From positions 99,770,315-99,834,314 of the forward strand of contig NC_030810.1 of NCBI RefSeq assembly GCF_001704415.2: a stretch of DNA of 64,000 nt, in the 5' to 3' direction. This document shows positions 22,464 through 33,000 of the stretch, piece after piece. Each line of letters opens with the position of its first letter. Positions within the stretch are counted from its first letter, which is position 1. Both the position numbers and the translations under genes were made by a program. A model generated the notes under the pieces. The model made no database searches. It was given only the letters and a program-made list of their open reading frames with translations, and had not been told where the DNA came from. This stretch comes from Capra hircus (taxonomy: Eukaryota; Chordata; Mammalia; Artiodactyla; Bovidae).

Positions 22464-25369
22464 TCAGTCCTCGGGTGGGATGCGCAGGGCAGAATACACC
22501 ATCACCCGACTGTCCTCCTGCCGTCGGCCTGCAGAGGGGAAGGGGGGTGAGTCTTGGGCAGGGTGAGGGCAGAGCACTGACACATGGGGAGTCCTGGACA
22601 ACAAGGGGAAGGGGGGTCCCCAGATGGTGGGGACAAGTGCAGATTCAAACCCGCCAGTCACTGACTGGCTGAACCCAGACTGCTCCTGGTAAAGCCTAGA
22701 GACTAAAGGTCACACACGAGTGGACAAAGCAAGACCCTGAAGGTGGTGGAACAGACCGACGAGGAGACAAAGAATGCTGGGCAATGGACCGGGCTGGGGC
22801 TGGGCTCAGTCATGGGCACTGGGCAGGCAGGTGGGATCTGTCAGGCGATCGGTCCAGGTAGTCAGTCCTTACACGAGAGACTGCGCTGGATACTTCGGAA
22901 GGACCCTCCAGCTGTGGTGAAGGCCCAGAGCCCCATGGAAATAGTGACTGCATAGATGGGCAGCAGGCTGGCCTCATACCAGGGGTTCAGGAATGTCTGG
23001 TGATGGGGGAAGAGTAGAAAAGAAGTTAGATTCTCCCTCTAATCCCTATATTCCCATTGTGCCTTTGACCCAAACCTCCCCAGAGATCTCCCTCAAGTCC
23101 CCCAGTCCTTCAGAGCACCAGTAAGTATCTTGTGATTTTCAGCTCCCCCAAACGTTTCTGCTATTCCTGCTCACCTCAGGCCATCTGCATTATGGTTTGA
23201 TTAATCCATTCAAACTCCTCCCCAGAGAATCCCCAGAGCAGGATATATAATTGACGCTGAGGTGAGAGACGTCTCAAGACTCACCTTTCTGCCTCCTCTC
23301 AACACAGATTTTTAAACGTTAAGAAGTGAGGATGTATTTCCCCTCCATCCCACTCACCATTAAGTTCTTTTCTCTCTAACTCAGGCCCCTGTCCCCAACT
23401 CACCAGTCCCGATGTCAGTAGGTGACTCCCAACCACCAGGCCCAAAGCCCAGTACCGTCTCCTCTCACAGGCATCAAAGAACACAACTCCCCAAAAGGTA
23501 TGGAGCAGGATAATGGCTGCTGTCAGAAAGGCTGCAGGGGGGAGATGGGGATGAGATACATCCCTCGTCTTCTCCCAGCCTCCTGAGATGCTGAGCCAAA
23601 GAAGTCTCCCAGGGAGGGCCAGTAAATCAGATCAGGGCTAAGGGATGGATGGGGCAGGACGACAAGAAAGAAAGTGGACCTTACCTGAAGTCAAGAAGTA
23701 ATAGGGTGAGTCTCCATGGATCCCAACCACACCTGGCCCAAGTGCATCAGCCAAAATATTGATAACAGAGAAGACACCACTGATGATACCGAAGGAAAGA
23801 CCAGAAACTGGGGGGAGGGAGGGTCTCATCAATGACAGAGATCACTATAGCCTGACTGCCAGTGATCCCTCCCCATTCCCAGGCACAATTTCCCCCCCAC
23901 CTTCTCTCCCTCCAGGCAACCTAGCCTTGGAAGTCAGGTGTGAAGAAAAACAAGAAGCCACTTAGGACAAGTGGACGTTTAGAGGGTTCCCTGGGAGAGA
24001 CGAGTGTCCAACTCCCTCCTCCAGTCCCTCTCCCTTGGCTCACCATAGGCCATCTGGCGGATGGAGATGGGTGATCTTCCGTCCTCACTCAGCGATGCTA
24101 ACCCTTCATCTGCCTTCCTGGGGTGTGGGGGGGTGGGTGGGACAGGGGAAACATGAGGGAGGGCAGGAATCTCCTTTCCCTCTAATGTCTTCCCTTAGTG
24201 CTTCCTCGTCCAAACCACCACCCAGGGCTGCCCCATTTATAGTTCAGTCCTCTGCCCTTCTCCCCTCCAGACCATCCCATCTTCTTACTTAAGCAGCTTG
24301 TAGTAGGCAAAGCGGAACACCTCCTGTAGAAGGACGGAGACTGCAGCACCAAATATCAGAAGGCCATACTGTAGCCGGGCATCTGACCGGTCGGTCACAT
24401 GGACCAAGATGAACCAGACCACAGAGGCCAGGAGCAGGGAGACCAGCCAGAAAAACGCCCTGAGGAAAGACAAGGGCAATCAGACAAGCAAGGATAGAGG
24501 GCATCCTGAGAAATCAAAGAGGGAAACCAATCAAGGCTGCAGCGTAAAAAGCGGAACTTAGACTTCCGGATGGCCAGGGAGACAGGGAGGAGATAGGATA
24601 GGTGTCTCCACCAAGGGAGTTTGTAGAGATCTGAATGCAGGGGAAGGCTTAGAAATCTGATTAAAGGGTCTGCAGAGCTATGAAAGCCAGAGTGTAGGAG
24701 CACAAGAGGGCGAGGTATCCATTCCTGGATACTCCCGTAGGGACGGGTGAGGTCAGCACAGCCCCTTCACTAGTCTTGGCCCTGGGCCGCCTCTGACGTC
24801 GCCGGGAGGAGTATAGGAGGAATCTGTGCGATCCCTGCAAGGCGGAAACCAACTGCGGGAAAGGGCAAATCAATCAGATCCCTGACTCGACCCTTCCCAA
24901 TCTTCACCTCCAACTTGTCTCCCCCTACTCAGGCTTCCCTTGGAGCGCCCCAGGTGGCTCAGTGGTAAAGAATCCGCCTGCTAATGCAGCAGACTCAGGA
25001 GACGCGGTTTCCATCCCTGGGTAGGGAAGATTCCCTGAAGTAGGATCTTCAGTACGGCAACCCACTCCAGTATTCTCGCCTGGAAAATCTCATGGACAGA
25101 AGAGCCTGGCGGGCTACAGTCCATAGGGTCGCAAAAGAATCGGACACCACTGAGCAGGAGCAAGACTCAGGTTCCCAGGCTCGCCCCAGGTCCTCAAGCT
25201 CCTCCCGGATCTCACTCTTCGGCGTCCTTCCGCGTCTCCCCAACCCCCTAACTCACCCGGCGACCAAGATGATGACGCGAAGCGGGTCTCCAGCCACAGT
25301 GATCAAGAAAAGCGCAAAGGCCGGGCCGAAAGCGACAAAAGTGCATCCAAAAAACACTGCGGCCCCCAT
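22464..25369 (-). CDS. APH1A: Gamma-secretase subunit APH-1A, 7 coding exons, 265 aa
   Basis: Seven-pass membrane scaffold of gamma-secretase, which assembles with nicastrin, presenilin and PEN-2 to cut APP and Notch. Coding exons in transcript order: 25369-25257, 24459-24289, 24117-24044, 23807-23685, 23531-23404, 22996-22873 and 22528-22464. The 798 nt encode 265 residues plus a stop, the human length. The GxxxG motif needed for assembly (G122, G126, G130) and the conserved H171 and H197 are all present. The protein begins MGAAVFFG and ends ALRIPPED. Compared with the human protein as I remember it, there are a few substitutions near the C-terminus: I to T and L to F in the last membrane segment, and L to S just before the final exon junction. 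Reading through the exon-6 donor gives the short isoform, described separately. All introns are GT-AG. Confidence 0.97.
22862..22996 (-). CDS. APH1A: Alternative terminal exon of APH1A, short isoform
   Basis: If the donor at 22872 is not used, exon 6 reads through TGT AAG GAC into a TGA at 22864-22862. Together with exons 1-5 this makes 744 nt, or 247 residues ending in C-K-D. That is the length and ending of human APH-1aS. The retained-intron ending is therefore open in this genome; isoform use cannot be seen here. Confidence 0.75.
   Translation of the reverse strand, partial: TFLNPWYEASLLPIYAVTISMGLWAFTTAGGSFRSIQRSLSCKD
24943..25160 (+). repeat. Bov-tA SINE in APH1A intron 1
   Basis: Bov-tA antisense to APH1A, about 100 bp from the exon-1 donor. 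Near-identical flanks, actcaggcttccc at 24927 and actcaggttccc at 25165, look like a slightly diverged target duplication. Confidence 0.88.
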
Positions 25370-25760
25370 GGCTGGGCAGCTGGGGGCGGGGTGGAGACCC
25401 GGCCAAGAGAGGGGAAGGGGAGGAGCACGCCAGCTAGGGTGTCCGCGTGGGGTGGCGACGCGACCCCGTGAGGGGCGCGGTGCAATGTCACCCCCGGACC
25501 CCCGGCGAAGGCGGGGATATCGAAACCCCAGACACTAGTCCGCGCGACTTCCTCTACGGAAGCCGAGGAGGGAACAAACCCCTTTGCAGCCTCATGGCCA
25601 CCTCCCATCTAATCCCCACCCCCTGGAGGCCAATGGAGGGAGAATCCGTGGGGGCGGAGCTGCCGAGGTGGGCGTGGCTTCACGACCTGCTGGGAGTTGT
25701 AGTCCAGCTTCCCTTGCGCTGGACCTCGGACCTGGGAGTGGCTCCTGCCGGTTAAAGCAG
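25370..25760 (-). promoter_or_regulatory. GC-rich APH1A promoter region
   Basis: Upstream of the APH1A start the sequence turns CpG-rich and lacks TATA, with GC-box-like GGGGCGG and GGGCGTGG motifs at about 25650-25680. TGGGAGTTGTAGT at 25691-25703 matches the core of the ZNF143/SBS promoter motif. No repeat is present. It looks like a housekeeping promoter; the exact start is unknown. Confidence 0.65.
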
Positions 25761-26981
25761 TGGGCTGGGCCCGGCCCAGGTTCCTTGGTTCGGTTCGGTT
25801 CAGCTTTGGTCGCTGTTTCCTTTCGTTATTTTATGGGGCAGGGTGGTAGCAATCCTACCTTTTCTTGAAGAGCTGCAGAGGGGGAAGATCCTGTTAGAAA
25901 CTAAAGAAAAAATACAATGAAATCACAGGATAGAGGGTGCCGGGAGATAGGGACGGGTATTGTTCTTACTTGAATGAGAGGAAATGAACTGGAGATACTG
26001 CCCAAGAAATGAAGGTTACACTTAAAAGTAGGTGTGCTTTGAACAGGCTAGTGTAGGAAAAATACAATACGGTGTCGCTAATGAAGCTTTCATCTGTTAT
26101 GACAAGCGAATAAGAAAGAAAGAAAAGGAGCCTGGATAGCAATGTTAGGTAGGTTAGAGGGGATTTTGAGTTAGAATTGGGAGTTAAAGCTGTTTGTAAA
26201 AAGCAATTATAGCTGTGGAGTTGAAGGAAAACTATCCCCCTCCCCCCACACCACCAAAGTTACTCAGTTCCCTTTATGTCATACTTCCTCTATTTATTTT
26301 CTGAAAATGAATATCAGTGGTGTCTTTTCCTCAGACTGGGGGAAGGGAAGGCACAAGGGATACATTTTAGAGAGAAAGAAAGTTAAAATGTAAGAGGGTA
26401 CTGTACTTCATTTGGATGGGGGTAGGGTTAGTCCTTAGGAAGGATATTTTGGCAAAAGAGTGCCAGGATGGGAAGGTGAGGAAAACTGGAACATTGCTTT
26501 TGAGAAAGTTATCAAAGTACCCCCAAACACTATAAAAATTGTTCAAAGAGAGCCAGGCTTCCTTTCCTTCTGGAAATGATTTATGGCAATGCATAGATGT
26601 ATATCCACATAAGAGTTTTACATTTTTTCTGGAAAATTCTGGAAAGCAGCTGAAGGAGTAGATTATATAGAATTATATGAGAACATCCTGGTTGGTGCTC
26701 AAGACTCTATATTGTTTTGCTTCTGAGCATAGCAATCCAGAAGAGATGTGGAGAAGACATCATCTCTCCTCTGAGCTGTTATCACAGCATCTTCTGACTT
26801 AGGAACAGGCGCCAAACCTATCTTGTTCATTAGTGTTTCCACGGAGACTTGCATAGTGCCTGGCTCGTAGTAGATGTTGAATAGATTTTTATTAACTCTC
26901 TTAAATGGTCACTAGACCATTGTTTATTTGTTCATTAACTCCCTTTATTGTTTATTATTTGTTTATTAAAACTCCCTTAAA
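25761..26981. other. Intergenic stretch between APH1A and a BovB
   Basis: No gene seen. About 26790-26900 resembles an L2 3' end ('catagtgcctggctcg'). A short motif, aaatggtcactaga, recurs near 26902, 26978 and 26996 just before the BovB. Confidence 0.45.
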
Positions 26982-29076
26982 TGGTCACTAGAACAAATGG
27001 TCACTAGACCATTCAGGTATGACCTAAATCAAATCTCTTATGATTATACAGTGGAAGTGAGAAATAGATTTAAGGGACTAGATCTGATAGATAGAGTGCC
27101 TGATGAACTATGGACGGAGGTTTGTGACATTGTACAGGGGACAGGGATCAAGACCATCCCCATGGAAAAGAAGCAAAAAAGCAAAATGGCTGTCTAGGGA
27201 GGCCTTACAAATAGCTGTGAAAAGAAGAGAAGCGAAAAGCAAAGGAGAAAAGGAAAAATATAAACATCTGAATGCAGAGTTCCAAAGAATAGCAAGAAGA
27301 GATAAGAAAGCCTTCCTCAGCGATCAATGCAAAGAAATAGAGGCAAACAACAGAATGGGAAAGACTGGAGATCTCTTCAAGAAAATTAGAGATACCAAGG
27401 GAACATTTCATACAAAGATGGCCTCCATAAAGGACAGAAATGGTATGGACCTAACAGAAGCAAAAGATATTAAGAAGAGGTGGCAAGAATACACAGAAGA
27501 ACTGTACAAAAAAAGATCTTCACAACCAAGATAATCACGATGGTATGAACACTCACCTAGAGCCAGATATCCTGGAATGTGAAGTCAAGTGGGCCTTAGG
27601 AAGCATCACTACGAACAAAGCTAGTGGAGGTGATGGAATTCCAGTTGAGCTATTTCAAATCATGAAAGATGATGCTGTGAAAGTGCTGCACTCAACATGC
27701 CAGCAAATTTGGAAAACTCAGCAGTGGCCACAGGACTGAAAAAGGTGTTTTCATTCCAATCCCAAAGAAAAGTAATGCCAAAGAATGCTCAGACTCCCGC
27801 ACAATTGCACTCATCTCACACGCTAGCAAAGTAATGTTCAAAATTCTCCAAGCCAGGCTTCAACAGTACATGAACCGTGAACTTCCAGATGTTCAAGCTG
27901 GATTTAGAAAAGGCAGAGGAACCAGAGATCAAATTGCCAACATCCTCTGGATCATTGAAAAAGCAAGAGAGTTCCAGAAAAACATCTATTTCTGCTTTAT
28001 TGGCTATGCCAAAGCCTTTGACTGTGTGGACCACAATAAACTGTAGAAAATTCTAAAAGAGATGGGAATACCAGACCACCTGACCTGACTCTTGAGAAAC
28101 CTGAATGCAGGTCAGGAAGCAACAGTTAGAACTGAACATGGAACAATAAACTGGTTCCACATAGGAAAAGGAGTACTTCAAGGCTGTATATTGTCACCCT
28201 GCTTATTTAACTTCTATGCAGGGTACATCATGAGAAACGCTGGGCTGGAAGAAACACAAGCTGGAATCAAGATTGCAGGGAGAAATATCAATAACCTCAG
28301 ATATGCAGATGATACCACCCTTATGGCAGAAAGTGAAGAGGAACTCAAAAGCCTCTTGATGAAAGTGAAAGAGGAGAGTGAAAAAGTTGGCTTAAAGCTC
28401 AACATTCAGAAAACGAAGATCATGGCATCCGGTCCCATCACTTCATGGGAAATAGATGGGGCAACAGTGGAAACAGTGTCAGACTTTATTTTGGGGGGCT
28501 CCAAAATGACTGCAGATGGTGACTGCAGCCATGAAATTAAAAGACGCTTCCTCCTTGGTAGAAAAGTTATGAACAACCTAGATAGCATATTCAAAAGCAG
28601 GGACATTACTTTGCCAACAAAGGTCCGTTTAGTCAAGGCTGTGGTTTTTCCAGTGGTCATGTATGGATGCAAGAGTTGGACTGTGAAGAAAGCTGAGCAC
28701 CGAAGAATTGATGCTTTTGAACTGTGGTGTTGGAGAAGACTCTTGAGAGTCCCTTGGACTGCAAGGAGATCCAACCAGTCCATTCTAAAGGAGATCAGCC
28801 CTGGGATTTCTTTGGAAGGAATGATGCTAAAGCTGAAACTCCAGTACTTTGGCCACCTCATGCAAAGAGTTGACTCATTGGAAAAAACTCTGATGCTGGG
28901 AGGGATTGGGGGCAGGAGAAGAAGGGGATGACAGAGGATGAGATGGCTGGATGGCATCACTGACTCGATGGACATGAGTTTGAGTGAACTCTGGGAGTTG
29001 GTGATGGACAGGGAGGCCTGGCATGCTGCGATTCATGGGGCCGCAAAGAGTTGGACACGACTGAGCGACTGAACTG
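26982..29076 (+). mobile_element. 5'-truncated BovB LINE, 2.1 kb, with 12-bp target duplication
   Basis: Sense BovB carrying the reverse-transcriptase region. The fossil ORF at 28092-28931 retains a YADD catalytic motif (residues 74-77). Other parts sit in different frames, so it is inactive. Perfect flanks aactcccttaaa at 26970-26981 and 29077-29088 mark the insertion. Confidence 0.93.
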
Positions 29077-29088
29077 AACTCCCTTAAA

Positions 29089-30085
29089 AAAAATTTTTTT
29101 TTCTTATTTCCTTGCCTCTGAAACCTAAATTGCCTGTCAGACTAGGCCTAGCACACTGTGCCCAGCAATATGTCACTAAATGTTTCTACACTGAATGGAA
29201 TGAAAATGGGAAGTATAAAAGCAGAGAGAAGGATAAGGTGAACTCCGCTCCGGTAGGCTAGGAGGAAGGGAACACACCAAATGACTGAAAGGGGAGAAGA
29301 GGTGTGGCATATACCACAGAGAAAGAGTACCTGCTTCCTTTCTTCTCCCATCCTGTGTGCAGAAACTTGAGAAAGAGGTGAGTTGAGGTCAGTACTTAGC
29401 AGAGAGGAAGGAACTAGTCTTGACTGAAAGTTTCTGTTGTTTTTTTTTTTAAATCAGAATCGATGCAGCAGGTGCTTGTAGAGTCGGATGGTGATGCTGA
29501 CACTGCTCCCATACTTCGTAGTCTGAGATAAACAGAGGGAGGGGTCTGTTCTCACTCTAGAAAAAAATGCTTATCACTTCCACAGAATGTTTTGACTGTG
29601 AAGAAAGAGACTGTGATGAAGTCTCAGGGAGAAGGGCAGTTCTGGAGAGGATAGTCAGTTAGGGACAGTGAGAGGGAGAGTGAGCTTTTTGTGAGGACTG
29701 GGAACAAGGAAGGAAAGTAGGGGAGAGGGGAAACTTCACGGTAAGCTGGGATTTTTGTTGTTGTTTGGTTTGGCTTTTCGTTTGTGTGTTTTGTTTCAGA
29801 AAGTGGCAGCAGGTGGCCTGATTGGATCTGGTCTAGGGCCAGGGAGTCTCAGTGAACATGTTCCCATCAAAATTCACTCTGTCTGTCTAATCTGGGCCGC
29901 TGTGACTGAGGACTGCACCGGTAGTAGCTGATGGCCTAGCCAGGCAGCAAGTGGGCGGGAATTCCCCCCATGGGAGAAGAGTTGCTGCAGCTCCTTCGCT
30001 GCTTTGGAGGAGGGCAGAAGGCGGGGTAAGTTTGGTGGGAAACGCTGTAACTTCCTTTTTACAAGGCACTAGAGCAGAATCCAGA
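29089..30085. other. C1orf54 upstream region
   Basis: An A/T-rich start is followed by G-rich sequence. An L2-like trace lies near 29130-29170. A GC-rich, repeat-free stretch at 29880-30030 contains the kappaB palindrome and probably the promoter. A donor-like GGGGTAAGT at 30023-30031 is only about 40 bp before the coding exon, too close for a normal intron. Confidence 0.45.
29957..29966. promoter_or_regulatory. Palindromic NF-kappaB consensus upstream of C1orf54
   Basis: GGGAATTCCC is a perfect 10-bp kappaB palindrome, 120 bp before the C1orf54 start codon in repeat-free sequence. This is sequence evidence only. The promoter position itself is inferred. Confidence 0.4.
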
Positions 30086-33000
30086 ATGGATGTCCTCTTT
30101 GTAGCCATTCTTGCTGTGCCACTCATCCTGGGTAAGTCCATGTCTCTCCCTGGGCTTTTGAGCCAGGTCTTCTAATCATAAATGGGGAGAAACCATACAT
30201 GGTGGGAGAAAAGCAAATGAGAGGGCAGGAGGTGCAGTTCAGTAAGGAGGGACAACACTCTCCCATCGGTTCGATGTCAGGGGCAGAGGGAGACCTGGAA
30301 ATTAGAGACAGGAAATGGGGAGGAGAGCAGAGTCCTGTCAAAGAAGAGGCAGCTGGTGCGGATGGAGCCCCAGACATGGGGAGGTTCTAACAAGAGTGAA
30401 CTCAGCTCGCCATCATCACAGACTTGAGTGAGAGTGGACTGAGGTGGACTCCTTGAAGGTGGAGCAGTCTGAAACTATCGAGGGAAGCCAGGGTATCTTC
30501 TCTACCGGAGAACTGGAGAAAAAGCCTTGAATTAGTAAAGACCCGGAGGGGTGACCTTTAGAATACTGAGTACTGGCTGCCTTCTGTGACAGCGTCCCAG
30601 AAGTAGCTTGGCTTCTTCCCTCCTTTGTTCCCTGTCTTCCAGGTGCTCTCATTGTTTCCTTTTCCTCCAGACTGTTGTGTCACTGCTTGGGGTTAAGAGA
30701 GCGCATTCAAGGAGTTTAGAAAACTAGCAGGAGGCCTAGAATTCCTGACTCAGTCCTGTCAAAGCCACATATTTTTAATCCTGGGAAGGAAGAAAAACTA
30801 ATGCAGATGGATCATTTAGTCCGTCTGACTCATCTGAAGAAAGTGGGTGTTAACTGTGCTTTTCAGAGATATCCTGCTAGTTAGCATTGAAACGAGAACT
30901 AACGCCCAAGTTCAAAAGCCTAAGGCTGTGTGTATTAGTTAATTGTGAGGGACACTGGTAAGAGATCTCTCACAAATACAGTAGGTCTGCAGCATAATAC
31001 TGAGGAGTAGATTTGGAGGTCTTAATTTCTGGTGTCTCTCTGCTTCCTACGTTTTTAAGGCTTCGTTTGGGTTCCAGTATGTGAAGCGACCCATTTTCAG
31101 TTCTGGGGATTCCCAGATTGAAAGGGCACAGAGTAATGGGCCTTGTCAGCATTAAAGAGCCCGGAAGACTGAGAAGGGTTTAGAGGCACAGAGGCAGGGA
31201 GATAAGAGAGGGGAGGCAGAAACAAAGAATACTGATAGAGCTGAGGTCAACCTCTGGTGTCCTTGTGTTGCTAAAGCTTTCCAGATGCCCCTTGACCTCT
31301 AGTCCTTATCCTAGGACAAGAATATGAGGATGGAGAAGAACTGGAGGAGGATGACTATTATCAGGTGATCTATTATTACACAATCACCCCCAACTATGGT
31401 GAGTACATATAAGGTTCTGATCCTTCACAGGCTGGAGAGAGGTTTGGGAGCTACTCAGTTCTGAGACTCTGACTTCTCCTTTTGCAATGGCATAACTAGA
31501 TCAGAACTAACATAACTAACTAAATTTGGCTCTGAGCAAAAGCCATCAAACTCATGATGTTATTTCTCAGACTAGTAATCCTTTAGAAACTGGTTGAAAT
31601 AATTTGAAAAATTTCAAATCTGTGCATGATTTTGGATATCAGGTTGAAAATATAAATGCATACACATTCACAAACATTTTTAACATTAGAGTTTGCTGTG
31701 TGCAAGTGCTGAGTCGCTCAGTCCTGTCTGACTCTTTTCGACCCCATGGACTTCAGCCTATCAGGCTCCTCTGTCCATGGAATTTTCCAGGCAAGAATAC
31801 TAGACCTGGTTGCCATTTCCCACTCCAGGGTATCCTCCTGTCCCAGGGATGAACCCAAGCCTCCTGCATCCCCTGCACTGGCAGGCGGATTCTTTACCAT
31901 TGTGCCATCTGGGAAGCCCTTAAAGTTTGTGGAATTATATTATACCAGTTAATTTTATAACTTGAGCAAACTGAAGTATTCTGAACAATTTCTTCCTCTT
32001 CTCTTTTCCGGATCTAGTGCTACCTTTCTGATTTGTGACTACTTATTTTTTTTCTCCTCCCCAGATGACTTTGGTGTGAACTTCACTGTTGATTACTCTA
32101 TGTTCGAGTCAGAGAACACAGTGGTGAGTGACATCTACATGATCTTCTAGGAGGATCGGGATAGGTAGCAGTTAAAAAGAAACTAGACATTGTTGAAATG
32201 TGAATAATGAACAGGAATAAAAACTAGTTAGGTGAAGTGAAACTAGGTCGTGAATCTGAAACAAATTTGTTAGTCACGGCTGAGGATGAAGCCAGAATGC
32301 AGTAGGTTTGCTAAGACACTGAAAGGGAGGAACAGTCCTCAAGTTAAGGGAGTTGGTGAACAGGGTGGGTACATCAATCCATGCAAACATGAAGTAGGAA
32401 AGATCCCTGAGTGTAAGTCTTGGATGAGGGGTTGGAGGGGAGAAGAGGTTGTGAAGTAAAACAGAAATCTAAATAGAGAATCTATGAGAATGTTGAACGG
32501 AGGCATTGATAACTCTGTTTCCTAATCCTACGGAGGGCAGAACAGGTTGGATGATAAGGTGGAAGCATCAGAGACTACCATTAGTTATGAAACAGACCGC
32601 GCTGACCATCAGAAGCCTGTAACAGAGAAACCAGTGACAATGGAACCAGTGAGTGGACTGGGGTTAAGGGGGGAGGGAGACAGACATCCCTTACCCTGGA
32701 TGGATCCCCAGACTGGTGATGTGGAGCAGAGGGAAGCTTTGGTGGATGGGGGAACCAAATAACTAGTACTACAACGCAGGTGTTCATCTCAGATTGGCCA
32801 TCATTTCTTTCACTGAGATTTAATGCTAACCTTGAATACAGAACACAGGGAAGAAGAGTTGGTGCAGTTAAATTTCAGTTTAATAGTGTTTAATGTGTTT
32901 ATATACAAATACAGAGTCTAGTGCTCTGTCATGTCCAACTCTTTTAGATTTCGTGGACTGTAGCCCGCCAGGCTCCTCTGTCCATGGAATTTTCCAGGCA

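Noticed and set aside
28092..28931. 279-codon frame with a YADD motif, as a possible host gene
   Set aside because: It is the reverse-transcriptase part of a 5'-truncated BovB bounded by a 12-bp target duplication; neighbouring parts are in other frames.
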